From Ilex aquifolium (Eukaryota > Streptophyta > Magnoliopsida > Aquifoliales > Aquifoliaceae): DNA of 64,000 bases. Position 1 is the stretch's first letter; each line of letters begins with the position of its first letter. The position numbers were made by a program, and so were the translations under genes. The stretch spans positions 30,560,390 through 30,624,389 of the forward strand of contig OX637406.1 of assembly GCA_951799425.1 (NCBI GenBank), read 5' to 3'. Of the stretch, positions 32,870-43,975 are shown piece after piece. Below the pieces are notes generated by a model. The model saw nothing but the letters and a program-made list of their open reading frames with translations, did no database searches and was not told the DNA's origin.

Positions 32870-33817
32870 TTATTTTGGTTGAGCAGGAAACTTTCCTTTT
32901 TCGTGTGTGACCATGGATTGAGTCAACTTTTGAATGTGGCTTTTAAGATCCTCAAAAAATTGAGTGGTCTGGGTTTTGAAATCAGTGAAAGCCTGTGTGG
33001 AATTATTGTTATAATTTATTTGGCTTTGCATGAACTGATTTAATATGTCCTCAATGTTCCTCTTTTGTGGTGGTTGGTATGGTTGATATGCAGGAGGTCC
33101 TTGAGGTGGTGGGTATGGCCCTTGGTGTTGGTTCATGGGTATTGGTTGTGTGTTCTTCCAACTGAAGTTAGGGTGATTTCTCCACCCTGGATTGTATGTT
33201 TCAGAATATGGGTTGGAGTAAGGCTTGTTGAAGTTGGAAACTGCATGTGTTTGTTCTAACAAGACTTCTTTGAATGCTGGGATGGTGGGACACTCCCCAG
33301 TAGGGTGTCCTGTTAGCGCACAGATTCCACACACTTGCTAAGTGGAAAGGCTAACATCAACTTGATGGACTTTCTTCATCTCTAAAGCTTTGAGCTTTTG
33401 AGACAATGTGGACATTTTTGCTCTCAAGTCATCATCCTCTCTCAAGACATATTTTCCTCCTTGGGAATTAGATGGTCTGGCTTCTACAGTGGTAGGGGAG
33501 GCTGAGTCCCACATCTGAGAACTGTCAGATATGGTGTCGAAGAAATTGAATGCCTCCTCCGGACTTTTTCCCATGAATTCTCCTTGGGCCATCATTTCGA
33601 CAAACTGATGTAGTCTACAGGGTAAGGAGTCATAGAAAAATCCTACCAATGTCCAATTTTCAAAAGCATGATGTGGGCAAGATTGGAGTAGATCTTTGAA
33701 TCTCTCCCAACTTTGATAAAAAGTTTCTCCTTCTTTGACCGCAAAATTCATGATTTGCCTTTTTAATGCATTTGTGCGATGTAAAGGGAAAAACTTTCTA
33801 AAAAATTCATTTTGCAA
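32870..33817 (-). pseudogene. Element B gag, middle and zinc knuckle
   Basis: Two frames in phase: 33338-33817 (NEFFRKFFPLHRTNALK, FYQSWERFKDLL, ending at TAG where A has GAG) and 32870-33334, which starts at the knuckle CGICALTGHPTGEC and the Gln/Pro-rich stretch and ends at TAA (CAA in A). Confidence 0.86.
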
Positions 33818-33823
33818 TGCTTG

Positions 33824-34282
33824 TCAATTGGGTATTGAAAAAGCCTTTAAAGAATTCAACCATTGTTTGGCTCTATCCCTCAAAGAGAAAGAAAACAATT
33901 TCATTTTTGCCAATTCAGAATTGTCTTGAAATGTTCCACACACTTCGAAATCTTTGATATGCAGATATGGATTTTCTCCATCCAATCCATGAAACACGGG
34001 CAATAACTGCACTGTCCCCGGCTTTACAGTAAAGAGGGGAGCATTTTCAGGAAAAATAAAACAAGAGGGGACACTATATCTTGTGGGATTCAAGTAATCC
34101 CGCAAAGTTCGGATGTTAGGGACTTCCTCCTCTCTCATTGGGACTTCTCCATTTCTTTCATTATTTGCCATACTACCCTCACAAGAGTCTGCTACTGATC
34201 TAGGTGAATTAGGTTCAGGCTGATTCACGGACTCACACGATTCTGCCGGCAAATTTTGGAAGTGAGGAATGCCCTCAGTCAT
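33824..34282 (-). pseudogene. Element B gag N-terminus
   Basis: MTEGIPHFQNLPAES onwards, starting about 95 bp after the PBS. It retains the Trp in RAKQWLNSL that A has lost, and ends at the TGA after SIPN that A shares. Confidence 0.86.
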
Positions 34283-34376
34283 AAAGAAAATAAAACAAAG
34301 TTATTTACAGTAAAACAAAATATACACAATGTTGAAGGTCTTTTTACCTTTTACCTTAAAGCACCTTTCAAAGGTT

Positions 34377-34393
34377 CCCCGGCAACGGCGCCA
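34377..34393 (-). other. Primer binding site of element B (tRNA-Asp)
   Basis: TGGCGCCGTTGCCGGGG on the - strand, 6 bases inside the 5' LTR, identical to the PBS of element A. Confidence 0.92.
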
Positions 34394-34399
34394 AAAACT

Positions 34400-36343
34400 T
34401 GATGGCTTGATCCAAATGTATACACCCAAGTGCAGGCGGTCAAGCTGTAGTAATAATCCGGTTTGAGTCCGGAGTCGAATCCACATGGAACTTTTGTTGA
34501 TATTTCTAAGGCAAGCAGTGGTAGAGACCTTTTGATTGTAACCTTTTTGATTTGCTGCGAGATATGGGTTTTGCTGGACAGAATATAAGATTCTTTCCAG
34601 AAAGATTTTCTTAACAAAATAGGAGATGAATGCTAATTAAAAAGAGTCACCCTTTAGTGCAAGGATCTGGACATGTAGTTAGTTATCCGGTTTGTCATAA
34701 ATGTGCTTGATAACTCAATTAACTCCCGTGTCAACAACAAGTTAATCGGAAGATAAAGATGGATTGTGAGAATTAAGAACATGATTCCGATGTCTTTCTA
34801 GAAGTTTACAAGAATTGCCTGTGCTGAGACTTAACCCGTCTACAAACAAGCAAGTGTTTCTACAAGACATCCAATCATGATATTAATAGTCCATTCTTTA
34901 AATGAAGTACATTAAGGGGGAAGATTGAAGGGTAGTCATGAGGATCTAGCCGGGGTACTTGTCTTGAACTGATGAATCTTTCTATGCAGGAGTCATCCAT
35001 GTCATAGAAAGAGCTCACAATTATACAAAGTAACTTAGTTTTGCTAGATGCAATCAATCATCCGATAACAAGAAGAAATAAACGTTAAGCATAAAAGAAC
35101 ATTGCACAAATATGATTCCCGGATAACTTGTACATGCCTTTCTCCTCTCACTAAAGAGTGAATGAGAAACTACTCACTCTTCATGGCTTGGGTAAAGCTA
35201 GAAAAGTGAGTGATGCTCATCCCTCCAAGTGGAGAACTTTAAAAGATAAAGTAACAACAAACGCGGAGCGAATCTTCCACAAAGAATGAGTGATTCACGT
35301 TCCACCCTTCATGGCTTTAATCAAGCTCTAGAAAATTGGAAGAGTTTCACTCTTCTAAGAAAGAAGGAAGCTCAAGCAATGGAAGTGAAATGCATGAACA
35401 ATAAAAGTAGAAGAAAGCTAGTCACATTTGGAGGGTGGCTTCCTCAACCAAAGATTGGAGGGTTGCTTCCTCAACCAAGATGGGAGCTATTTCTCTTCTA
35501 TGCATGAGAAATGAAAGCATAAACATAAGCATAAGCATAAAACTACTGTTATAACAAGCAAGAGATGTTGGGCTAAAGCCAAACTAATCTCTAAAATAAA
35601 GACTTCATAAGGAAAATGAACTAACTACAATGAGAGTGGGAGTCTAAGCCTCCATTACTATCTACTTCCTACTATGCTCTTCTTTAGCTCTCCAACAAGG
35701 GGAGTATTTATAGGCAAAAGGAGGAGGCAGGGGGGGTGAAAGAATAGTGTTTGCCGCCCAAGTCCAAGTGAACAGTCAACAACTCTGCTGCCTGTCTGTG
35801 GATAACGTTCGAACGTGAGTTGGCGTTCGAACGTTCTTTCTGTTTTTGCACTGAGGGCGTTCGAACGTTGACTGCCGTTCGAACGTTTCTTCTTGTTTTT
35901 GCACTAAGGGCGTTCGAACGCCAGATTTGCTCTAACCCCTTTCACTGTGGTCTTCTGTGAAGTTCAGTTCCAACTCTCTGCAGTGGTCTGGTCTTCCATC
36001 AACTCAAGTGCACGTTCGAACGTGAGTTGGCGTTCGAACGTGCACTCAAGTACTTCAGAGCTCCAGTCTTCTTTCCTAACTGCAACACGCCTTCTCTTCA
36101 GCAGTTGAGTCTGCTACAGTGTATTGTGGACTTTCGAACGTGAGTTGGCGTTCGAACGTTCTGGCTGTGCTCCAAGCTTCTCCAATTTTGGGCTCTAATG
36201 TACTGGTGCTGCATCCAAGTGTGGTACTTGTTGTTCTTGGGTCCTTGTTCAGTTTAGGGCCTGAAATGACATCACTTAAACTCCATTAAAGTACCATTAG
36301 TCTTAAAATGTCATAATAATATGTCAACTTTAAGTACTAATCA
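34400..36343 (-). repeat. 5' LTR of element B
   Basis: 1944 bp, TGATGGCTTG to ACTAATCA. TATA box on the - strand at 35705-35712. It retains the 34-bp segment lost from the left LTR. Confidence 0.94.
35805..36159 (-). promoter_or_regulatory. U3 palindrome cluster, element B 5' LTR
   Basis: Pairs of CGTTCGAACG from 35806 to 36158, interspersed with an AAGTACTTCAGAGCTC segment; about 95 bp upstream of the TATA box on the - strand. One copy near 36131 has decayed to CTTTCGAACG. Confidence 0.8.
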
Positions 36344-36348
36344 GTTAC
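36344..36348. repeat. Target site duplication of element B, right copy (GTTAC)
   Basis: Exact repeat of 22081-22085. Confidence 0.95.
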
Positions 36349-36945
36349 CCTAAAGTATGCCACCTACCGAAGGAATGAGAAACAATGAAGTGATTGGTGG
36401 GAATTCCTTGTAAGGATGCTCACCCATTCTCAAGAGGTTCCTTGTAAGGATGCTTGAGAATCAAAGATGACCTAAAAGGGGGTGGAGGTTACCCTAAAGT
36501 ATGCCACCTACCGAAGGAATGGGAAACAATGAAGTGATTGGTGGGAGGTTCCTTGTAAGGATGTTCACCCATTCTCAAGAGGTTCCTTGTAAGGATGCTT
36601 GAGAATCAAAGATGACCTAATGGGGGGGGGGGGGGGTGGAGGTTACCCTAAAGTATGCCACCTACCAAAGGAATGGGAAACAATGAAGTGATTGGTGGGA
36701 GGTTCCTTGTAAGGATGCTCACCCATTCTCAAGAGGTTCCTTGTAAGGATGCTTGAGAATCAAAGATGACCAAAAAGGGGGTGGAGGTTACCCTAAAGTA
36801 TGCCACCTACCGAAAGAATCAAAGATGACCAAAAAGGGGGGTGGAGGTTACCCTAAAGTATGCCACCTACCGAAAGAATCAGAGATGACCTAAAGGGGGG
36901 TGGAGGTTACCAAAAAGTATGCCACCTACCGAAAGAATTATTGGG
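36344..36945 (+). repeat. 145-bp tandem repeats in element C 3' LTR, part 2
   Basis: Units start near 36377, 36521 and 36675, followed by two or three shortened units of about 65-70 bp that keep only the GATGACC/GGGGTGGAGGTTACC/GCCACCTACCGAA half. A run of 15 G at 36622-36636 lengthens one unit. Together with 21795-22085 there are about five long units plus the short ones. Confidence 0.87.
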
Positions 36946-37536
36946 AATTGTTTATGGCCATTAATAATTATTTGTATGTGGTGCTCGTTTCTTCTTTTAA
37001 GTAATGTTTTTACATAAACTTGAGATCCTTTTTAAATGTCACTGCTTTCGTTCAAATTATGTTTCTATGTTATGTTAAAAATGAGACCGACCGTTTTAAA
37101 TGCTTTTCTAAACCTTGTATGGGTTTGAGAGAATTTTTCTACAGAGCTTCGTGCTCACCCCCTACCGCTAACATTTTTCAAATTACCCGCTGGAGGAGGA
37201 CGTAAGGGTCGAGGAGCCCGCTACTTGGGAGACTCCACTTGACGGGAGTGTGGATCCCGAGGTGGACGCATAGAGCGACCTCCTTTCCTTTTGTACTAGA
37301 CTAGGACATTCTTTTGGAACATTGTGTAGTCTAGTTTCTTTTGTTATTCCGCTGTGATACTTTAATTAATTTTTGAGATGTAATAGCCATAATTTGGGCT
37401 TATTCTTTTGAATCACTTTGTATATATTTGTGGATGAAAAATGGAGTCTCGTTTCTTAAGGAATAATACTAGTACTCTCATGATATGAATGATTTTAGAA
37501 TGTAATGCCGTCCAGGGTGTGTTTTGGGGTGTTACA
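36349..37536 (+). repeat. 3' LTR of element C, second part
   Basis: Resumes the LTR after element B: tandem repeats, the block GTGCTCACCCCCTACC near 37152 shared with the solo LTR, and the terminus GGGGTGTTACA at 37536. Confidence 0.92.
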
Positions 37537-38379
37537 AAATGCAATTGTACATTATGTTGCATATGCACGGGAAGCATCAAATTCGTGGGCATGTGACATG
37601 GGTGTGGGTGTGTGTATTGTTTTGGTAAAATACCACCCTTGGTGGGTTGATACGTGGGCTCAAGAAAGTTGGGCCAAGGTTCGACTGAGTCGCATGGGTT
37701 TGCATTGAGAATAGGGTCGGGGTTAGAAAGAATGGCTAAATTGTCCATCGGGTGCAAGACCCGGTGATTTGGCTATGCACTCCGTTAGTATTGAGTCCAT
37801 AAAGTGTATCGGCGTATGCGGAGCCATTGGTGGAAGTCCATAAATGTCGTGTCGGTTGGGTGCTCGTTAGTGGAAGTCCATAAATACCCATCCCAAGAAA
37901 GACCCAAGATTTATAAATGGTCATTAGATGTGTAACATCAATGGCGGGGGCTTAGAATGTCCGGATTCATACGCATGACATTGAATGTGTTATCGGAGCC
38001 GGTGAAGGATCGGGTTGCATTGCATGTGTGAGTCTCACCCCATAACATGACATGACATTATGACATTCGTTCTTGAAGTTGTATGTTCTTGGATGAATGA
38101 TTCTTTAATTGTTGAATTGCATGTGAGCATTTCATATGCATCTAGGTTGGGGAGTAGTCTCTTTAGGAGATACCCTATTAAGCGTGTCTCACCCTTTATG
38201 GTACAACATTTCAGGTGTGGGACAAGCACCGGTGGACGGCTCTCACTTGGGTCCTTGATGATGAAGAAAACCGAATTATGGCTTTAGATTACATTTTTAT
38301 AAAACAATCATGTATTTGGTTTTGGATATGTAACGTTGTATAAAAGATTGTAAAACGAACTCACATGAACTATATTTTG
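37537..38379 (+). other. Unassigned LTR-like debris between elements C and D
   Basis: No open frame of note. The piece TTTCAGGTGTGGGACAAGC near 38210 and the following AT-rich stretch recall the last part of a chromovirus LTR on the + strand (compare the TTTCAG block near 19850). Tandem phrases GGAAGTCCATAAATG/AC occur at 37833 and 37874. I find no terminus at either side. It is probably a fragment of an older element into which C inserted. Confidence 0.35.
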
Positions 38380-39539
38380 TGTAAGAGCACTTTTTGGCCG
38401 GGCTCAAATGATTTCCGTATGATGGAATTATCATGAAAGATTTTAGCCCGTTCATTTGAGATTTTGGAGCTCTCATACGCATCTCGTCGAATCTCTTCCA
38501 ACTCATTCAGCTCTAACTTCCTATGATCACCGGCCATTCTCAAATTAAAATTTAAAGTCTTAATGGCCCAATAGGCCTTGTGTTCCATTTCGACTGGCAG
38601 GTGGCAAGCCTTTCCATAGACAAGCCGGTAGGGAGACATGTCCAAAACAGTTTTAAAGGCAGTGCGGTATGCCCATAGGGCATCGGTCAATCTATCGGAC
38701 CAATCCTTCCTATTTGGGTTAACCTTTTTTTCTAGAATGTTCTTGATCTCCCTATTGGTTAGCTCGGCTTGGCCATTTGTTTGTGGGTGATAGGCAGTGG
38801 ATACTTTGTGAGTGACACCATATTTGAACATTAGAGATGCAAATGGCCTATTACAGAAATGTGATCCACCATCACTTATTATTGCACGAGGCATCCCAAA
38901 CCTCGAAAAGATGTTCTCTTTGAGAAACTTGACTACAACCCGGTGGTCATTTGTCTTGGTCGGGATAGCCTCCACCCACTTGGACACATAGTCCACTGCC
39001 AGGAGGATGTACAAATAACCAAATGACATAGGGAAATGACCCATGAAGTTGATGCCCTAACAGTCGAATATTTCTATGACAAGTACAGGGGAAAGGGGCA
39101 TCATGTTTCTTCGGGTCACACTACCCAAACGTTGGCATCTGTCACATCCCTTACAAAACGAAACACAATCTTTGATAAGAGAGGGCCAGTAAAAACCTGA
39201 TTGGAGAATTTTAGCCGAAGTCTTTTTCACTGAAAAATGTCCACCGCATGCTTGTGAATGGCAAAATGCAAGGACGTCCCGTTGTTCATTCTCAGGTACA
39301 CATCTTCTCATGACTTGGTCGGGGCAGTACTTGAACAGGTACGGGTTGTCAAAGTAGAAGTACTTCACATCTGCCATAAATCGTCTTCGATCTTCTGGGC
39401 TCCATTGCGGTGGTATCTGTCCTGTTGCAAGATAGTTACATATATCAGCATACCAAGGACATACATAATGAATTGAAAGCAAATGCTCGTCAGGGAAAAA
39501 GTCAGGGATAGGAATGTGCTCATCGGCCTCTTGCACCAC
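38370..39539 (-). pseudogene. Element D integrase, C-terminally truncated
   Basis: Two same-lineage pieces: 39057-39539 with the finger (CHSQACGGHF, CKGCDRCQ) and LVIEIFDC, and 38370-39044 with [15 protein letters not shown] and [14 protein letters not shown]. They are separated by a TAG where A has TGG. The frame ends after FEPGQKVLL at the truncation point near 38380. Confidence 0.87.
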
Positions 39540-40631
39540 AAGCTAGGATAAATGATCAGCCACCACGTTCTCAACTCCTTTCTTGTCCTTGATCGTCAAG
39601 TTGAATTCTTATAGGAGGAGTATCCACCTAATGAGTCTCGGTTTTGCATCCTGCTTAGACAACAAATACTTCAAAGCAAAGTGATCAGTAAAGACAACAA
39701 TAGGTGAACCAATGATGTAAGAACAAAATTTATCTATGGCAAACACTACTGCTAGCAACTCTTTCTCGGTGGTAGTGTAATTCATCTGAGCCTTATTCAG
39801 TGTTTTGCTAGCATAGTGTATCACATACGGTCTGTTTTCCTCCCTTTGACCGAGCACTGCACCGACCGCGTAATCACTCGCGTTGCACATGAGCTCAAAA
39901 GGTAGATCTCAATTAGGTGGTCGCATGATCGGAGGTGTGACTAGCATGCTTTTAAGTTTTTTAAAGGATGCCTCACAATCATCCGACCACTCGAATGGGA
40001 CCTCCTTAGACAGCAAGTTGGTCAAGGGTCGGGCCAATGCACTGAAATTCTTTATGAATCGACGATAAAACCCCGCATGGCCCAAAAATGACCGGATGCC
40101 TTTGATGGCTCTCGGCGTGGGGAGGTTGGAGATGGCCTCCACCTTGGATTTGTCGACTTCAATACCCCTTGCCGAAACTATATGGCCAAACACAATTCCT
40201 TCCATCACCATAAAGTGACACTTTTCCCATTTCAAGACTAGATTCTTCTCCTCACATCTTGTTAGAACTCTCTCCAAGTTTGACAATCATCCCTCGAATG
40301 AATCCCCAAACACTGAAAAGTCGTCCATGAAGACCTCCACTATCTTTTCCACCATGTCACTGAAAATCCCCATCATACAGCATTGAAAAGTCCCCGGAGC
40401 ATTGCATAGTCCAAATGGCATGCGGCGGTAGGCAAATGTACCATAGGGGCACGTGAAGGTGGTCTTCTCTTGATCCTCCAAAGCAATCTCGATCTGATTG
40501 TAGCCGGAGTATCCATCTAAAAAACAGTAGAATAGATGACCCGCTACTCGTTCTAGAACTTGATCGAGGAATGACAATGGGAAGTGGTCTTTTCTTGTGC
40601 AAGCGTTCAGCTTTCGGTAATCAATGCACAC
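39540..40631 (-). pseudogene. Element D reverse transcriptase and RNase H
   Basis: Three fragments. RT palm 40287-40631 ([41 protein letters not shown]), then 39909-40286 (connection, GFYRRFIKNFSALARPL), then RNase H 39609-39890 ([16 protein letters not shown], where Asp of the first motif is Asn; [21 protein letters not shown]). Stop codons separate them. Confidence 0.87.
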
Positions 40632-40634
40632 CCT

Positions 40635-42271
40635 TCATCCGGTGATCACTCTTGTAGGTATAAGCTCATTCTCATCGTTCTCAACCACCGTAACTCCGGA
40701 TTTCTTAGGTAATACTTGTGTGGGGCTAACCCACTTACTATCGGCAATTGGAAAAATGATCCTCATATCAAGTAGTTTCAGAACCTCATCCCTCACCGCC
40801 TCATTCATGATGGGATTCAACCATCTTTTTGGTTGTCGGGAAGATTTGGAATCCTCCTCAAGATATATGTGGTGGGTGCAAATGAGAGGGCTTATCCCCT
40901 TGATATCCGCAATGGTCCACCCAATTGCTCCTTTATGCTGTCTCAATAACTCCAAGAGTTCTTTTTCTTGTTCCATGTTCAATGTAGAGCTAATGACCAC
41001 CGGAAATGTTTCACCTTCTCCAAGATAGGCGTACTTCAAATGGGAGGGCAAGGGCTTTAACTCCAAGTTTGGCTTTTGTTCATCCGACGGAAAAATTTTC
41101 TTTTCTCGATGGGGTAACTCCTCGAATGTAGGGATCCACCTTTCCATCCCTTTCAAATCTTCTACCTCCTCCTGCTCATCATAATTTTCAAGATCCACAA
41201 TTCCTTCTTCCTTAAATTTCAACATTCCCTCCAGCTCCAAGTGCTTCTCAACCAATGTGTCGATTCTATTGACCTCACTTACTTCCTCATCATCACCCGG
41301 TTGCTTTGCCAAGTTGAATACATTGAGCTCCATTGTCATATTCCTAAATGCCAACTTCATTAGACCGTTCCTGCAATTTATCACAGCATTAGATGTAGCA
41401 AGGAAGGGTCTTCCAAGTATTACAGGAATTTGGGAGCTAAGGTTTGTAACAGGGTGTGTATCAAGCACAATGAAATCGACAGAGAAATAAAATTTATCAA
41501 TTTGAACTAAGACATCCTCAACTATTCCCCTTGGTGTACGGATACTACGATCCGCCAATTGAAGTGTGATTGAGGTGGGCTTCAACTCCTCAATCCGAAG
41601 CTGTTGATACACCGAGTAGGGAAGAAGATTCACACTTGCCCCAAATCGAGGAGTGCTTGCTCCACTCGACAATTTCCAATGGTGATGGCTATGGTTGGAC
41701 AACCGGGGTCTTTGAATTTGGGAGGAGTGTTGGTCCTCAATATTGAGCTCACTTGTTATGTGAGGAATGCCTTCTTGTGGATATTCAATCTCCTTTTCAC
41801 CGTGCATAGATCCTTCAAAATTTTAGCACAAGATGGGATTTGCTTGATGGCATCGAGGAGTGGAATGTTAATCTTCACCTGCTTAAACATTTCCAAGATA
41901 TCAGTGTAATTAGCCATCTTGACAGGTGGCTTCAAACGACTTGGGAAAGAGGCAAGCATGGGAGGAATAAACACACAATCATCAATTAATTTTTCTTTCT
42001 CAACTCTTTCTTTCTCTTCACTCACCTCACCCTTGTCGGCGTCACCCAAGATATCTTTTCCTTTTTGCAATGTGGTCTTGGGTGAGACCGTTGGCAAAAT
42101 GGTTTTGTCAATTTCTTTGCCACTACGGAGGGTGGTGACAGCTTTGAGTTGCTCACAACTCTCTTTCGAAGGCTCCGATGACTCAACAACGTGTAGACCC
42201 CTAGGGTTCTCCTGTGGTTGAGCGGGGAACTTCCCTTTTTCTTGTTGAGATGCCCCTATGGAGTTTGTCAA
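40635..42271 (-). pseudogene. Element D protease and gag-pol linker
   Basis: 41756-42271 is the charged linker (KAVTTLRSGKEIDKTI, ending KDLCTVKRRLNIHKKAFLT). 40635-41807 holds the protease remnant FGASVNLLPYSVYQQL, in which the active-site Asp-Leu has been lost by a rearranged frame, then IPVILGRPFLATSN and the RT entrance LLDMRIIFPIADSKWVSP. Confidence 0.83.
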
Positions 42272-42280
42272 CTTTCTGAG

Positions 42281-43818
42281 TTAGGCTCTTATATCATTAA
42301 TGGCTGTGGCATTTTGGTTATTGATGGCGGTTTGGCTTTGAATGAAGGAATGGACCGTATCCTCCAAATTCCTTTTGTGAGGAGGTTGGTATGTGGATGG
42401 ATTGGACGGTCCTTGAGAAAAACTTTGTGAAGGTGGACTTGGAGAAAAATTTTGTGGTGGCGGGTTTGTCGAATACCCTTGCGGATTAGTCCGGGGGTAT
42501 TGGGAGCTAGACGTTTGCCCTTGGCCTTGGTATTGATTTTGGTATTGACCTTGCTTAGGAGGCACGAGAGGTGTATGTGCAATTGAACCATGAGGAGTGG
42601 GATTCTCATTTCTCCAACTAAAATTAGGGTGATTGCTCCAACCCGGATTATACGTGTTTGAGTGAGGGGAGAATGATTGCCTTATTTGGTTAAATCCATG
42701 GACTTGCTCGTGATATGCTTCCTTAAGCGCCGGAATGTTGGGGCACTCCGATGTGGAATGCTCCACATTCTCACATATTGAGCAAAACTCCTTGGCCTTT
42801 GACATTTGTGACACCTCATGCCTCCTATTGACCTCAAGACTCTCAACCTTCCTAGATAATTTGGCAATTTTTGAAAGTAGGTCCTCCCGGTCACTCAAGT
42901 CATAAATCCCTCCCCTATGAGTTTGGCTACTCCCTTGAGGAGAAGACCTTGGTACATCGGTGTAATTTGTAATGTCCCATGACTGTGCATTTTCTGCCAA
43001 TGCATCAAAATAATCTAAGGCCTCATCGGGGTCTTTGCTCAAAAACTCCACATTGCACATCATATCAATGAACTGTCGATGGCCCGGTGTGATTCCTTCA
43101 TAGAAGAAACTCACCATTTGCCATGGTTCAAAGCCATGGTGTGGAATGGACTGTAGCAAATCCTTATATCGTTCCCAGCAGTGATAGAATTGTTCATTGG
43201 GCAGCTCAGAAAAGTTTTGAATTTCTTTCTTTAGGGTGGTGGTTTTATGCACCAGAAAAAACTTGTTCAAAAACACGGAAATCATTTGGCCCCAAGATGT
43301 CACGGTTCAGAATTTCAAGGTATGAAGCCACGTTTTTGCCTTATCACTCAGGGAAAAGGGAACAATTTCATTCTTGTTATCTCTTCCATATTGTGATTGG
43401 GGAGAAAGGTTGCAACTATCTCCTCAAAATCCCTTATATGAGAATAGGGGTTCTCATTCTCAATTCCATGGAAAGTAGGAAGTAATTGCAACATCCCTGG
43501 TTTTACTATGAAGAGATGAGCCTGGACCGGAAGGTGGATGCATGAAGGTGTGGTGGTACGGGTTGGTTGAAGGAATTCCCGCATTGACCTCGCCGGAGGA
43601 TCAATTTGGATATTGTTCCCTTCATTTCTAGGAGGGGGGAAATGCATTCGTGGATTGGGTATTCTAGGTTCTTGTCCTCCCCCACCCCTTTGCATGTTTG
43701 GGTTGGCATCCACATTTTCAAAATTATCACCCGCATCCTCGGGTGGGTCTTGGTCAAGATTCATGTTGGGGCCAAGGGGTTGCCTAACTAACCGATTTTG
43801 GTCGTCCCTTCCCCACAT
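42281..43818 (-). pseudogene. Element D gag
   Basis: N-terminal piece 43348-43818 (MREFLQPTRTTTPSC, VKPGMLQLLPTFHG, ENPYSHIRDFEEIV), then a frameshift near 43355, then 42281-43303 (SVFLNKFFLVHKTTTLK, FYHCWERYKDLL, zinc knuckle CSICENVEHSTSEC, Gln/Pro-rich tail). Confidence 0.86.
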
Positions 43819-43954
43819 GCAACAAAATATCTACCATTGAAATTATACACAAACAAGAATATATACACGAGACAACGTACCTCAGCCCGTGATGAAGATC
43901 ACGGGACTTACCTCCGTCATCCGGAAATCACCTTCTTGGTTTGACACTTGCCTT

Positions 43955-43971
43955 CCCCGGCAATGGCGCCA
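43955..43971 (-). other. Primer binding site of element D (tRNA-Asp, one mismatch)
   Basis: TGGCGCCATTGCCGGGG on the - strand, differing from the A/B site at one base; four bases separate it from the LTR. Confidence 0.88.
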
Positions 43972-43975
43972 AAAA

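Larger units (their letters stand above)
22086..36343 (-). mobile_element. Element B: second Athila-like element of the A family, inserted in element C 3' LTR
   Basis: 14.26 kb on the - strand with the same organisation as element A. LTRs are 1910 and 1944 bp and differ by about 20 bases plus one 34-bp deletion. gag-pol carries several premature stops and one frameshift, at places mostly different from those in A. The small Cys-rich ORF and the env-position ORF are both intact. It is thus the better reference copy for the two accessory genes. It was inserted into the tandem repeats of the C LTR. Confidence 0.93.
1..37536 (+). mobile_element. Element C: Tekay-type Ty3/gypsy chromovirus, 5' end outside window, split by three nested insertions
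   Basis: Coding pieces run on the + strand in the order gag zinc knuckle, protease, RT, RNase H, integrase, chromodomain, polypurine tract and 3' LTR. The LTR starts TGTAACACCCC and ends GGGGTGTTACA. Removing elements A and the solo LTR together with one copy of each target duplication leaves the reading frame continuous at both junctions, so all pieces belong to one element. Domain order with a C-terminal chromodomain is diagnostic of chromoviruses; the long LTR (about 2.7 kb net) and the motif style suggest the Tekay/Del clade. The copy is dead: it has a TGA before the zinc knuckle, a frameshift near 16704 and three TAG codons in integrase. The 5' LTR and PBS are not in the window. The base after the 3' LTR is 37537, where its target duplication should begin (aaatg). 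Confidence 0.9.

Noticed and set aside
36622-36636. Run of 15 G as a regulatory G-quadruplex
   Set aside because: It is a simple homopolymer expansion in one tandem-repeat unit, possibly partly a sequencing artefact.
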